A stretch of 64,000 bases of DNA from an uncultured Brevundimonas sp. (GCF_947305955.1 NZ_CAMZFB010000003.1:1-64000); one strand, 5' to 3'. Positions 9,432-18,867 are shown, counted from the stretch's first letter. Numbers and translations: made by a program. Notes: a model not told the origin generated them from the sequence alone.

Positions 9432-10073
9432 TTAAACCACTTCGTTCAGAAGGGCCTGCTTATAGCTCTCGACCCACAGGTTGCGGGCGCGGCTGCTACG
9501 TTCCGCGTGATAGATGTGGGCCAGTTCGGCGTAGGAACGGTCAAAGTCCTGATTGACGAGGACATAGTCGAACTCGTCACAATGGACGATCTCGCCCTTG
9601 GCGTTGGCGACGCGGCGCTCGATGACCTCGTCGGAGTCCTGCGAACGGGTCACCAGACGGCGGCGCAGTTCCTCAAGGCTCGGCGGCAGGATGAAGACAC
9701 GGACGGCATCGCCCGGGCATTTCTCGGCCACGTCGCGGGCCCCTTGCCAGTCGATGTCGAACAGAACATCGCGGCCCTCGGCCAGAGCGCGTTCGACCGG
9801 CGCGCGCGGGGTTCCGTACAGGTTCCCGTGAACATCGGCCCACTCGAGGAAGGCATCGGCGGCGATCAGTCGCTCAAACTCGTCGCGGGTCACGAAATTA
9901 TAGTCGCGACCATCAACCTCGCCCGGACGGATGCCGCGGGTGGTCATGGAAACAGACAGTTCCAACCCCTTGTGGTCCGACATCAGGCGGCGGCACAGGC
10001 TGGTTTTGCCTGCGCCCGAAGGGCTGGCGACGATGAGGAGAACACCCCGACGAGGGGTACGCGCGTTCGTCAT
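9432..10073 (-). CDS. gmk: Guanylate kinase
   Basis: Gmk phosphorylates GMP to GDP with ATP. The 213-aa protein shows the P-loop SPSGAGKTSL near the N-terminus, the GMP-binding region TTRGIRPGEVDGRDYNFV and FLEWADVHGNLYGT, all at expected spacings. It is the last gene of the minus-strand fab-mltG-yicC-gmk run and is separated from yicC by about 105 bases. Confidence 0.96.
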   Translation of the reverse strand: MTNARTPRRGVLLIVASPSGAGKTSLCRRLMSDHKGLELSVSMTTRGIRPGEVDGRDYNFVTRDEFERLIAADAFLEWADVHGNLYGTPRAPVERALAEGRDVLFDIDWQGARDVAEKCPGDAVRVFILPPSLEELRRRLVTRSQDSDEVIERRVANAKGEIVHCDEFDYVLVNQDFDRSYAELAHIYHAERSSRARNLWVESYKQALLNEVV

Positions 10074-10178
10074 GACTGGCTTTCAACGACTCGATAGGAA
10101 GCGTGGGTGCATAAAACTGCCTGCCCCCCACCGCAAGGTTTCTGGCCGTTTTAGACCACTCTCCATTCGTCGTGTGAC

Positions 10179-11060
10179 TTATTCGACGTTCTGGACCTGC
10201 TCGCGCAGCTGCTCGATCACGGCCTTCAGCTCAAGCCCGATGGCGGTCAGTTCGGTCGTAGCCGACTTGGAGCACAGGGTATTCGCCTCGCGCATGAACT
10301 CCTGCATCAGGAAGTCCAGCTTGCGGCCTGCGGGCGAAAGGCCCAGCAGCTGTCGCGCCGAGGCAATGTGTGCGGCCAGACGATCCAGCTCCTCGCGGAC
10401 ATCGGCCTTGGTCGCCAGTGCGGCAGCCTCAAGAAAGATGCGCTCCTCAAGGCCCTCGGCCTCGGGGGCCAGTTCGGTGATCCGGCGGGTGAAGCGTTCG
10501 CGGATGGCCTTGACCTGACCCTCAGCCTCGCCCTCGGCCTTGGCCACGAGGGTTTCGATCTGGTCCACAAAGCCGGAGACGACAGGGAACAGCTGATCGC
10601 CTTCCTGTTGGCGCGACGCCTTCAGGGCATCGAGCGCGACCGCAATGCTCTGCTCCATGGCGGCCTCGACGGCGGCGCGATCGTCGGCATTATCCCCCTC
10701 TTCGCTCGGCTCAATGACACCGCGCAGTGCCAGAATGCCGTCAGCAGAGGCAGGAGCCATGCCCTGAGCCATAAGGTCCTTGGCCAGCTCGGTATATCGA
10801 CCAAGCAGATCGGCGTTGATCTTGATCGTGCCCTCGCCCGCGTCACGGCGGGCCTGTACGCCCAGCGACACCTGCCCACGCTGAAAGCGGGCTTGAGCGG
10901 CCGCCTTGGCCGCACGTTCCAGCGTCTCGAAGCCGTTCGGGCCGCGATAGCGTACCTCAAGGCTGCGGCCATTGACCGAGCGGGCCTCGACCGTCCAGCT
11001 CCAGCCGTTGAGCGCGCCGTCCGCACGTCCAAAGCCGGTCATTCCAGAAATGGCAGCCAT
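10179..11060 (-). CDS. yicC: YicC-family endoribonuclease-like protein
   Basis: This is a YicC/YloC family protein of 293 aa beginning SGMTGFGRA and carrying the conserved GRSLEVRYR motif and the C-terminal LDFLMQEFMREANTLCSKS motif. E. coli YicC and its relatives are reported as endoribonucleases. The frame remains open upstream, but ATG 11060 is chosen because the family begins here and the mltG stop overlaps it (TGATG). The mltG-yicC-gmk order is common in Alphaproteobacteria. Confidence 0.9.
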   Translation of the reverse strand: MAAISGMTGFGRADGALNGWSWTVEARSVNGRSLEVRYRGPNGFETLERAAKAAAQARFQRGQVSLGVQARRDAGEGTIKINADLLGRYTELAKDLMAQGMAPASADGILALRGVIEPSEEGDNADDRAAVEAAMEQSIAVALDALKASRQQEGDQLFPVVSGFVDQIETLVAKAEGEAEGQVKAIRERFTRRITELAPEAEGLEERIFLEAAALATKADVREELDRLAAHIASARQLLGLSPAGRKLDFLMQEFMREANTLCSKSATTELTAIGLELKAVIEQLREQVQNVE

Positions 11061-12247
11061 CAGCGCGTCTCCTCCGGCACGCGAATGACCTGCGCGCCTG
11101 CGGGGATTTGATCCGGCGTCAGGACGCGCGGCGCATCCGCAGCCGTCGCTTGGGTCGGCTCCAGCTCTTCCAGCGGCTGTCCAGAGGCCACTGCGGCACG
11201 GCGACGTTCGACCTCGCGCCAGCGGGCCACGTTCAGCAGGTGCTCCTGATAGGTGGAGGCAAAGACGTGGCCGCCCGTGCCATCGGCCACAAAGAACAGA
11301 TAGTTGGACTTGGGCGGATTCAGCACCGCGCGGATCGACGCCTCGCCCGGATTGGCAATCGGCGTCGGCGGCAGGCCGTTGATTACATAGGTGTTCCACG
11401 GCGTAGCAGCGCGGATTTCCGACACCTTCAGGCCACGGCCCAGCGGGCGGCCCTTGGTGATGCCGTAAATGATGGTCGGATCACTCTCCAGACGCATGCC
11501 AAGGCGCAGACGGTTCGAGAACACGGCTGCCACCTGCGGGCGCTCGGACGCGACGCCGGTTTCTTTTTCAACGATGGAGGCCAGCACCAAGGCTTCATGC
11601 GGGGTACGCACCACCGTCGACGGGCTGCGCTCGGCCCACAGCACTTCCATCTTCTGCTTGGCCATGCGCTGCATGCGGGCGATCACGGCCTGACGGGTTT
11701 CGCCGCGCGTGACCTCATAGGTCTCGGGCCACAGGGAGCCTTCCTCGGGCACCTCGGTGATCTCGCCCACCAGCACCGGTTGGCGCATCAGGATTTCGAC
11801 GGCTTGAGCCGAGGATCGGCCTTCCGGCAGGGTCACGAAATGGCGCACGCCTTTGCCATTCGCCAGCATGTGCACAATCTTGGACAGGGAGGCACCGGAC
11901 GGCACCTCATATTCGCCTGCCCTCACCTTGCGGTCGGCCCCGCTCAGGCTCATGGCGGCCTTAAACAGGTCGGTCGAGCGGATCACGCCCTCGCGTTTCA
12001 GCGTGGCGGCGATGGCCGGTACACCCGTCCCGTTCTGGACAGTAACGATGGTATATTCGCCGTTCTGAGCCTTGGGACCGGGGCCCCAGTAAACCGCCCA
12101 GAAGGCGATCAGGGCGGCAATCAGGAACAGTCCCAATGTGCCGCCAGCGGTCAAAAGACCAATACCAAGGCTCGAACGCGCCCCCTTCGGGCCGTTTGAG
12201 CGTGAGGGCTTTTTAGCCGCTGGGCGGCGCGTCGGAGCCTTGGCCAA
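11060..12247 (-). CDS. mltG: Endolytic murein transglycosylase MltG
   Basis: MltG cleaves nascent peptidoglycan strands at the inner membrane and is thought to set glycan chain length. The 395-aa protein has a basic N-terminus, one membrane segment at about 28-50, a LysM-like region and the YceG catalytic domain with the glutamate in ASIVEKETG near residue 225 and the LESDPTIIYG motif. The C-terminal ~45 residues are a proline/alanine-rich tail. It begins two bases after fabF ends and overlaps yicC by one base. Confidence 0.94.
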   Translation of the reverse strand: MAKAPTRRPAAKKPSRSNGPKGARSSLGIGLLTAGGTLGLFLIAALIAFWAVYWGPGPKAQNGEYTIVTVQNGTGVPAIAATLKREGVIRSTDLFKAAMSLSGADRKVRAGEYEVPSGASLSKIVHMLANGKGVRHFVTLPEGRSSAQAVEILMRQPVLVGEITEVPEEGSLWPETYEVTRGETRQAVIARMQRMAKQKMEVLWAERSPSTVVRTPHEALVLASIVEKETGVASERPQVAAVFSNRLRLGMRLESDPTIIYGITKGRPLGRGLKVSEIRAATPWNTYVINGLPPTPIANPGEASIRAVLNPPKSNYLFFVADGTGGHVFASTYQEHLLNVARWREVERRRAAVASGQPLEELEPTQATAADAPRVLTPDQIPAGAQVIRVPEETR

Positions 12248-12248
12248 G

Positions 12249-13529
12249 TCAGTCGACCTTCTTGAAGATCACGGCAGCATTGGTGCCGCCAAAGCCGAAC
12301 GAGTTCGACATGGCGACATCGACCTTCTTGTCCTTGCCCTTGTGCGGGACAAGGTCGATCGGGGTTTCGTGCTCCGGATCGTCGAGGTTGATCGTCGGCG
12401 GCACCTTCTGGTCACGGATGGCCAGAACAGAGAAGACGGCCTCGATCGCACCGGCGGCACCCAGCAGGTGGCCCGTCATCGACTTGGTGGACGACACGGC
12501 CACATCCTTGGCGTGGTCACCGACCAGACGCTCGATGGCCTTCAGTTCGATCCAGTCGGCCATAGTCGACGTGCCGTGGGCGTTCACGTAGTCGATGTCC
12601 GACGGCTGCAGACCCGCACGCTTCAGCGCGGCCTTCATGGCGCGCAGACCACCGTCGCCGTCTTCCGAAGGGGCGGTGATGTGATAGGCGTCGCCGCTCA
12701 TGCCGTAGCCAACGACCTCGGCATAGATTTTCGCGCCGCGGGCCTTGGCGTGTTCGTATTCTTCCAGAACCATGATGCCCGCGCCCTCGCCCATGATGAA
12801 GCCGGCGTGGCCACGGTCATACGGACGCGATGCCTTTTCGGGCGTATCGTTATAGGCGGTGCACAGCGCCTTGCAGGCGAGGAAGCCCGCGATGCCGATC
12901 GGCACGATCGAGCTTTCGGCACCACCGGCCACCATGACCTCGGCATCGCCCAGCGCAATCATGCGGGCCGCGTCACCGATGGCGTGTGCGCCGGTGGCGC
13001 AGGCGGTAACGACCGAGTGGTTCGGGCCTTTCAGGCCGTGGCGGATCGAAATCTGGCCCGACGCCAGATTGATCAGGGCCGACGGGATGAAGAAGGGGCT
13101 GATGCGACGCGGGCCCTGTTCCTTCAGGGTGATGGCCGTGTCGGCGATGGGGCCAAGGCCCCCGATACCCGCACCGACCATCACGCCGGTATATTCTTTT
13201 TCTTCGTCGGTTTCCGGCTTCCAGTTCGCATCGGCCAGCGCTTCGTCGGCAGCAGCCATGGCGAAGACGATGAAGTCGTCAACGCGCTTGCGTTCCTTGG
13301 GCGAGAGAACCTTGTCGAAATCAAAAACGCCCGGTTGGTCCGGTGCACCACCGCCACGGCCATCAACCGCAGGGACTTCGCCCGCGATGGTGCAGCCATA
13401 GCCTTCGGTATCGAAGGTGGTGATCGGACCGATGCCGGACTTGCCGTCCAGGATATTGCTCCAGACGTGCTCGACGCCAGTGCCCAACGGAGTGACTAGG
13501 CCGAGGCCCGTGATAACAACGCGGCGCAT
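12249..13529 (-). CDS. fabF: Beta-ketoacyl-ACP synthase II
   Basis: FabF condenses malonyl-ACP with acyl-ACP in fatty-acid elongation. The 426-aa protein shows the active-site Cys in VTACATGAHAIGD, the catalytic histidines in NAHGTST and KSMTGHLLGAAG, and the C-terminal NSFGFGGTNAA. An acidic insertion rich in Gly near residues 55-65 is seen. It lies downstream of acpP, behind a strong hairpin (13642-13685), and is closely followed by mltG. Confidence 0.96.
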   Translation of the reverse strand: MRRVVITGLGLVTPLGTGVEHVWSNILDGKSGIGPITTFDTEGYGCTIAGEVPAVDGRGGGAPDQPGVFDFDKVLSPKERKRVDDFIVFAMAAADEALADANWKPETDEEKEYTGVMVGAGIGGLGPIADTAITLKEQGPRRISPFFIPSALINLASGQISIRHGLKGPNHSVVTACATGAHAIGDAARMIALGDAEVMVAGGAESSIVPIGIAGFLACKALCTAYNDTPEKASRPYDRGHAGFIMGEGAGIMVLEEYEHAKARGAKIYAEVVGYGMSGDAYHITAPSEDGDGGLRAMKAALKRAGLQPSDIDYVNAHGTSTMADWIELKAIERLVGDHAKDVAVSSTKSMTGHLLGAAGAIEAVFSVLAIRDQKVPPTINLDDPEHETPIDLVPHKGKDKKVDVAMSNSFGFGGTNAAVIFKKVD

Positions 13530-13641
13530 GGTTCGCGCTCCTTAATCTGACAGTGCAATGGCTTCGACAGCCTGTCGTGCGCCCGCTCGGACACCCGACA
13601 AATTCGGAAGTGAATCAGACGATTCAGATCCAGAAACACTA

Positions 13642-13685
13642 ATGGCCGCCGGACGGTCCCGCTAGGGGTCCGTCACGGCGGCCAT
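13642..13685 (-). terminator. Very strong hairpin between acpP and fabF (candidate attenuator)
   Basis: A ten-pair perfect lower stem (ATGGCCGCCG / CGGCGGCCAT) continues into a G-C rich upper stem with one bulge and one mismatch, closing on a five-base loop. On the minus strand it lies about 38 bases after the acpP stop and 112 bases before fabF. No long T-run follows, so full termination is uncertain. It may reduce read-through into fabF or protect the abundant acpP mRNA 3' end. Confidence 0.55.
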
Positions 13686-13722
13686 CAGCTTGAAGTCTGC
13701 GACAAAAACGCAGGGGCCGATA

Positions 13723-13962
13723 TTAGGCGCCCAGCTTCTCGTTGATGAACTTCACGGCGTCGCCGACGGTTTGGATGTGCTCAGCAGCATCGTCCGGGAT
13801 TTCGACGTCGAATTCTTCTTCGAAGGCCATGACCAGCTCGACGGTGTCGAGCGAGTCAGCGCCCAGATCGTCGATGAAGGAAGCCTTTTCGGTGACCTTG
13901 TCCGGGTCGGCGTCCAGTTGTTCGATGACGATCTTGCGGACGCGTTCGAGGGTATCGGACAT
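13723..13962 (-). CDS. acpP: Acyl carrier protein
   Basis: AcpP carries growing acyl chains on a 4'-phosphopantetheine arm. The 79-aa acidic protein has the attachment serine in [12 protein letters not shown] (Ser ~37) and the standard four-helix sequence pattern. It lies between fabG and fabF in the fatty-acid run. Confidence 0.97.
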   Translation of the reverse strand: MSDTLERVRKIVIEQLDADPDKVTEKASFIDDLGADSLDTVELVMAFEEEFDVEIPDDAAEHIQTVGDAVKFINEKLGA

Positions 13963-14120
13963 GAGTGTCTCTCTTGCCTGTTTCGTTGTCGCCGTGATGG
14001 CGGGGTTTAAGTAGTCGCCGGTTCACGGCAGCCTATGATGCCCGAGTCCGAGGACTCAAAACACCGCGAGCGTTTCCGCCCTTTAGCACAGCATCGGGGT
14101 TAGGAAACAGTTTGTTGCGC

Positions 14121-14145
14121 GCTGTGATCGGATTGTGATCACAGC
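14121..14145. repeat. Inverted repeat downstream of fabG
   Basis: An 8-bp perfect inverted repeat (GCTGTGAT / ATCACAGC, 9-base loop) lies 10-34 bases beyond the fabG stop and upstream of acpP. It could be a processing hairpin or an operator. There is no T-run. Confidence 0.4.
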
Positions 14146-14154
14146 ACGAGGGGG

Positions 14155-14895
14155 TCAGATCATCGCCATACCACCATTTACGTGCAGGGTCTGGCCCGTC
14201 ACGTAAGCGGCTTCATTCGACGAAAGATAGACAGCAGCGGCGGCGATTTCATCGCCCGAGCCGAGGCGACCAGCCGGAATGCGGCCCAGAATCGCTTCGC
14301 GTTGCTGGTCGTTCAGCACATCCGTCATCGGCGAGGCGATGAAGCCCGGCGCGATGCAGTTCACGGTGATGCCGCGCGAACCGACTTCCTGGGCCAGCGA
14401 CTTGGAGAAGCCGATCATGCCCGCCTTGGACGCCGAATAGTTGGTCTGGCCCGGATTGCCGGTGACGCCGACAACCGAGGTCACGCCGATGATGCGGCCC
14501 GAACGGCGCTTCATCATGCCCTTCACCGCGGCGCGGGTCAGGCGGAAGTAGGACTCAAGGTTGATCTGGATAACCGACTGGAAATCCTCGTCCTTCATAC
14601 GCATCAGCAGGCCATCCTTGGTGATGCCCGCATTGGCGACCAGAATGTCCAGTGGATTGCCGGCAGCCGCCTCGGCTGCGGCGACCAGACCGTCAACCGA
14701 GTCCGGATCGGACAGGTTGGCCACGGCAAAGGATGCACGCTCGCCCAGCTCGGCCTGCAGTTCGGCCAGAACCGCTTCACGCGTACCGGACAGAACCACG
14801 TGTGCGCCTTGCGCGTGCAGAGCGCGTGCGATTGCGCCGCCGATGCCACCGGTCGCGCCGGTGACCAGCGCGGTCTTGCCTTCGAGGTTGAACAT
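14155..14895 (-). CDS. fabG: 3-oxoacyl-ACP reductase FabG
   Basis: FabG is the NADPH-dependent reductase of the beta-keto group in fatty-acid elongation. The 246-aa SDR has the cofactor motif TGATGGIGGAIA, the NNAG-like VANAG motif, and the catalytic Ser (ITSV-type GVTSVVG), Tyr and Lys in YSASKAG. I chose ATG 14895 (MFNLEGKTALVTG) over an upstream in-frame ATG at 14922 because family members start here. It is separated from its usual partner fabD by a gene on the opposite strand. Confidence 0.95.
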   Translation of the reverse strand: MFNLEGKTALVTGATGGIGGAIARALHAQGAHVVLSGTREAVLAELQAELGERASFAVANLSDPDSVDGLVAAAEAAAGNPLDILVANAGITKDGLLMRMKDEDFQSVIQINLESYFRLTRAAVKGMMKRRSGRIIGVTSVVGVTGNPGQTNYSASKAGMIGFSKSLAQEVGSRGITVNCIAPGFIASPMTDVLNDQQREAILGRIPAGRLGSGDEIAAAAVYLSSNEAAYVTGQTLHVNGGMAMI

Positions 14896-14982
14896 TAAGC
14901 TTAGCTCCGCCAAATCTTTCACCCGCTCCTATCCGATGCGAAGCCGCTTCGCCAGAGGAAGGTGCCGCAACGGAAAGTTTCC

Positions 14983-16269
14983 ATGATCATTGAACGTTCC
15001 CATTTGGACCGCCGCGCCCTTCTGTTCGGGATGGGAGCCTTGTCGCTGCCGCTCGGCCTAAGTGCTTGTGCGAGCGAAGGTTCTTTGGTCGAGGTCGCGC
15101 CGCGCGGGCTGGATCGCCTGCCGATGACGCAGGATGTTCTGAACCGTTTTGTGGCGGCGGGTCGCCTTCCCGGTCTGGCCGTAGGCGTGGCCCTGCCGGA
15201 AGGTGGAAAGGCCTTTGTTCAGGCCGGAACCCTCGATTTCGGCAGCTTTACCCGCGTGGATCGGGACAGTTTGTTCCGAATCTATTCGATGACCAAGCTG
15301 ATCACCGGAGCCGCCGCCGCCATCCTGATGGAGGAAGGCAAGTTCGGGCTGGATACGCCCGTCGCCGACTTCATCCCTGAATTTGCCAGTATGAAGGTCG
15401 CCACCAACCCTGCGCGTGGCCTGTCGGCCCGTCCGGCGCAGAATGTGATGACGATCCGCCACCTGCTGACCCACACCTCGGGCTTTACCTATGCCCACGC
15501 GGGCGACAGCGCCGTGCAGCGTGAATATGCGCGCCAAGGTATCTTTATGGCCGCCAGTTCGCGTGGGGGTGTTCCCCTGCCCTCGAACTATGACGAACTG
15601 GTCGCGCGTCTGGCCGACATCCCCCTGATGTTCGAGCCGGGGACCAAATACGAGTACGGCATTTCCATCGACGTACTGGCCGTCGTGATCGAACGCGCAG
15701 CGGGCGTTCCATTTGCCGACTTCGTCCAACAGCGCATCCTTGATCCGCTGGCCATGCAGGACACCGTCTGGCGTCTACGCGAGGGCAATGCCGAGCGATT
15801 GGCCGCCATCTACAACTATGGCCCCACCGGAACGGGCCAACGCGCAGCCGTGCCGAATACCTCGGCTGCGGACCTGTCGCGTCCCGTGCCCATGCCGTTC
15901 GCCGGATCGGGGCTGTTGTCCACGGCGTCCGACTATATCGATTTCCTCGCCATGCTTCTGAATGACGGCGCAGCGGGCCGTCGCCGCATCATGAAGCCGG
16001 AGACGGCGCGACTGATGCGCTCGGATATTCTGCCTGCGGGTCTGTCGGCCAATGATGGCGGTCACGGCTTTGGCGGCTGGGTCGCCCGCGAAGGCCATAA
16101 ACGCGCCGGAGAGTTCGGCTGGAGCGGCAACGCCTCGACCCAAGCGTGGATCGACCCCGCCCACAACTTTGCCGCCGTCCTGATGATGCAGGCCCTGCCC
16201 TATCGCTCGGTCAATGTGCTGAGCGAGCTACGCGTGGCACTGGATGCCGATCTGGGGATCAGCCGATAA
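14983..16269 (+). CDS. Serine beta-lactamase-family hydrolase (probable lipoprotein)
   Basis: This is a secreted serine hydrolase of the class C beta-lactamase/penicillin-binding fold. It has ~428 aa. The N-terminus has twin arginines (DRRALLFGMG) and a lipobox-like LSAC, so it is probably exported and lipid-anchored. The nucleophile motif is SMTK (S-x-x-K, residue ~105), the tyrosine motif is probably YEYG near 225, and HGFGGW serves in place of K-T-G. Such proteins are often esterases or peptidases rather than true beta-lactamases. The start is ATG 14983 with a GGAAAG box; GTG 14962 is possible. It sits on the opposite strand between fabD and fabG. Confidence 0.85.
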   Translation: MIIERSHLDRRALLFGMGALSLPLGLSACASEGSLVEVAPRGLDRLPMTQDVLNRFVAAGRLPGLAVGVALPEGGKAFVQAGTLDFGSFTRVDRDSLFRIYSMTKLITGAAAAILMEEGKFGLDTPVADFIPEFASMKVATNPARGLSARPAQNVMTIRHLLTHTSGFTYAHAGDSAVQREYARQGIFMAASSRGGVPLPSNYDELVARLADIPLMFEPGTKYEYGISIDVLAVVIERAAGVPFADFVQQRILDPLAMQDTVWRLREGNAERLAAIYNYGPTGTGQRAAVPNTSAADLSRPVPMPFAGSGLLSTASDYIDFLAMLLNDGAAGRRRIMKPETARLMRSDILPAGLSANDGGHGFGGWVAREGHKRAGEFGWSGNASTQAWIDPAHNFAAVLMMQALPYRSVNVLSELRVALDADLGISR

Positions 16270-16273
16270 GAAA

Positions 16274-16312
16274 AGGGCGGGAGATTTGATCTCCCGCCCT
16301 ATCATTTTTTAG
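16274..16312. terminator. Bidirectional intrinsic terminator
   Basis: A perfect 12-bp stem (AGGGCGGGAGAT / ATCTCCCGCCCT) with a three-base loop is followed on + by ATCATTTTTT and on - by TTTTCTT. It serves the convergent serine hydrolase (+) and fabD (-) genes. Confidence 0.9.
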
Positions 16313-16364
16313 CGATGCCGGTCGCTCAGAGCGACCTTCTTTCTTGGCCGCTCAAGCGCTTCGC

Positions 16365-17309
16365 TCAGAGCGACTTGGCGAAGGCTTCCAGCTCTTCCGG
16401 CGTGTTGAGGGCCAGAGCCTCGGCGTCGGCGGCGATGCGCTTGGCCATACCGGTCAGCACCTTGCCCGAGCCGACTTCGACGAAGCGGGTCACGCCGCCC
16501 TCGGTCGCCATCCACTCCATGCTCTCGCGCCAGCGGACACGGCCCGTGACCTGTTCGACAAGCAGGCGGCGGATGGTTTCCGGATCGGTTTCCGGACGGG
16601 CGGTGATGTTGGCAACCACCGGCGCCGACGGAGCCACGATCCTGGCATCAGCCAGAGCGGCGGCCATCTCGTCCGCAGCCGGAGCCATCAGCGGGCAGTG
16701 GAACGGAGCGGACACGTTCAGCGGAATGGCGCGTGCGCCCAGTTCCTTGGCCTTTTCGATAGCCAGATCGACTGCAGCCTTGTCGCCCGAGATGACGACA
16801 TTGCCCTTGTTGTTGTCATTGGCAACGACGCAGACGCCCGCAGCCGAACCGGCCTTGGCAGCTTCCTCGGCCAGATCCAGATCGGTCTTCGGACCGATCA
16901 GCGAAGCCATCGCGCCCTTGCCCACCGGCACGGCGCGTTGCATCGCCTGACCGCGCAGCTTCAGCAGGCGGGCGGTGTCGGCCAGCGAGATGGCACCGGC
17001 AGCGGCCAGAGCCGAATATTCACCCAGCGAGTGACCGGCCACGAAGGCGGCGCTGGACACATCGATGCCGAATTCGGCCTTCAGGGCGCGGGCGGTGGCG
17101 ACCGACACGGCCATCAGCGCAGGCTGGGCGTTTTCCGTCAGGGTCAGATCGGCTTCCGGACCGTCCTTCATCAGAGCCGACAGCTTCTGGTTCAGGGCGT
17201 CATCGACCTCGGCAAAGACTTCGCGTGCGCTGGCAAAAGCTTCGGCCAGGGCCACGCCCATGCCGACCGACTGGCTGCCCTGACCGGGGAAAAGAAGCGC
17301 AAGGCTCAT
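16365..17309 (-). CDS. fabD: Malonyl-CoA:ACP transacylase
   Basis: FabD loads malonyl groups onto ACP. The 314-aa protein starts MSLALLFPGQGSQ and has the nucleophile elbow GHSLGEYSALAAAG (Ser ~93), a conserved arginine region and FVEVGSGKVLTGM near the C-terminus. I use ATG 17309; a longer frame upstream is not family-like. A second GTCGCTCAGAGCGAC hairpin (16321-16335) lies just past its stop, followed by the bidirectional terminator. Confidence 0.95.
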   Translation of the reverse strand: MSLALLFPGQGSQSVGMGVALAEAFASAREVFAEVDDALNQKLSALMKDGPEADLTLTENAQPALMAVSVATARALKAEFGIDVSSAAFVAGHSLGEYSALAAAGAISLADTARLLKLRGQAMQRAVPVGKGAMASLIGPKTDLDLAEEAAKAGSAAGVCVVANDNNKGNVVISGDKAAVDLAIEKAKELGARAIPLNVSAPFHCPLMAPAADEMAAALADARIVAPSAPVVANITARPETDPETIRRLLVEQVTGRVRWRESMEWMATEGGVTRFVEVGSGKVLTGMAKRIAADAEALALNTPEELEAFAKSL

Positions 17310-17397
17310 CAGCGTTTCGTCCGTTTTTCTCGTTGAACTCAAGCCGCGAGGCGTAGGCCAAACCTGCCCTCGCGGCAAGAGAAACGCGTGTCAGCGG

Positions 17398-18705
17398 CTA
17401 TTGGAGCAGTTTGGCGATCTGTGCCCAGATCTCGTTGATGGCCAACGAGGCGAACAGGATGGTCGCCGCCGTCAGCATCAGGTTCGACAGCCAGCCGTTG
17501 CGCCATTCCTTGGGCACGCGGTCCGAGTTCAGCAGCCACAGCAACGTCCCTGCGAGGAACGGCATGAACAGGCTACCCAGCACCCCATAGGCCACGATCA
17601 AACCGAACGGACGGTCGATAAACAGCAGCGCGATCGGCGGAAAGGTCAGCCACAAGGCAAAGGCGCGGAACGACCACGACTTTTGCGTCTCGGCCATCTC
17701 CTTCTTGGGCTTGCCACGCACATGGGTGACGAAGTCCGAGAACATCAGGCTGACACCATTCCAAACGCCCAGCAGGGACGAAAAGCTGGTCGCCCAGAAG
17801 CCGACAAGGAACATGGTGGCGATAAACGGATTGAACCGCTCGCGCAGCACACCGGCCAGATCAAGCAGGCCACGGTCGCCGCCCTGAAGCGCGATCCCCG
17901 CCGAATACAGCAGCTCTGCGCCCACAATCAGCATGGCAATCACGAACACGCCGGTGACGATATAGCCGACCTGATTGTCCAGCCGCATGACCTTGATCCA
18001 CGACGGACCGTGCCAGCCCTTGGCATTCAGCCAATAGCCATAGGCCGCCATGGTGATGGTGCCGCCCACCCCGCCGATCAGGCCGAGCGTATAGAAAACC
18101 GAACCCTGCGGCAGCGTCGGCCACAGGCCCGTCAGCAGGTTCGGGATATCCGGTGCCACGATCACGGCCAGACCGATGACGGTGACGAACATCACGCCGA
18201 CGGCGAAGGTCATCACCTTTTCAAAGAGGCCGTATCCACCGAACCAGACGAAGGCCAAGCCCGCGATACCTGCGATCACGCCCCACGTCTTCAGGTCAAA
18301 TACGGGGAACAGCGCCGCCATCGGCAGAGCCGTCGAGGTCATGGCTGCGGCCCCGTAAACAAAGCCCCAGATCACGACATAGATGCCGAAATAAAGGCCC
18401 GCCCAGTTGATGCGCGAGCCAAAGAAGCCTTTGCCCAGCGAGCTCCAGCCTTCAAAAATCGTCTTCTCGCCCGCCAGCGTGTAGCGGCCCGTCGCCTCGG
18501 CCAGCGCAATCTTCAGGATCGTCCCAACAATCGCCGCCCACAGCAGCGCATAGCCGAACTTCGAGCCCGCAATCAGCGTCGCGACAAGATCCCCTGCCCC
18601 CACACCCGTCGCTGCCACCACAATACCCGGCCCGATCAGCGACCATTTGTTTTTGGCCACATTGCCCTGAGTATGGGGCCCATCATTGGGTGTGATGTCG
18701 GACAT
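17398..18705 (-). CDS. Nramp-family divalent metal transporter
   Basis: This is an inner-membrane protein of 435 aa with about 11 hydrophobic segments. The N-terminal region GPGIVVAATGVGAGDLVATLIAG aligns with TM1 of Nramp transporters. The canonical DPGN metal motif is replaced by GAGD, so the usual Asp and Asn ligands are changed. The protein therefore belongs to a divergent clade of the family, and the transported ion (manganese, iron, magnesium or other) cannot be stated. It is divergent from the gene at 18868 and lies between fabD and rpsF. Confidence 0.75.
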   Translation of the reverse strand: MSDITPNDGPHTQGNVAKNKWSLIGPGIVVAATGVGAGDLVATLIAGSKFGYALLWAAIVGTILKIALAEATGRYTLAGEKTIFEGWSSLGKGFFGSRINWAGLYFGIYVVIWGFVYGAAAMTSTALPMAALFPVFDLKTWGVIAGIAGLAFVWFGGYGLFEKVMTFAVGVMFVTVIGLAVIVAPDIPNLLTGLWPTLPQGSVFYTLGLIGGVGGTITMAAYGYWLNAKGWHGPSWIKVMRLDNQVGYIVTGVFVIAMLIVGAELLYSAGIALQGGDRGLLDLAGVLRERFNPFIATMFLVGFWATSFSSLLGVWNGVSLMFSDFVTHVRGKPKKEMAETQKSWSFRAFALWLTFPPIALLFIDRPFGLIVAYGVLGSLFMPFLAGTLLWLLNSDRVPKEWRNGWLSNLMLTAATILFASLAINEIWAQIAKLLQ

Positions 18706-18867
18706 GAAGCCTCCCGCTCCGATAAGAATACGCCGCGGACTTTGCGGGCATTCTGTACGAACACCAACCCCGTTATTAAGGATGCACGGATTAGCCGCAG
18801 CCGATGGTGATACATCGGCTTAAAGCGACCCCAAGACACATCTCGATTTTCATGTCAGTGTCTGGTT

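Noticed and set aside
14121-14145. Possible CRP-type operator (TGTGA...TCACA)
   Set aside because: The half-site spacing is 11, not 6; better described as a plain hairpin.
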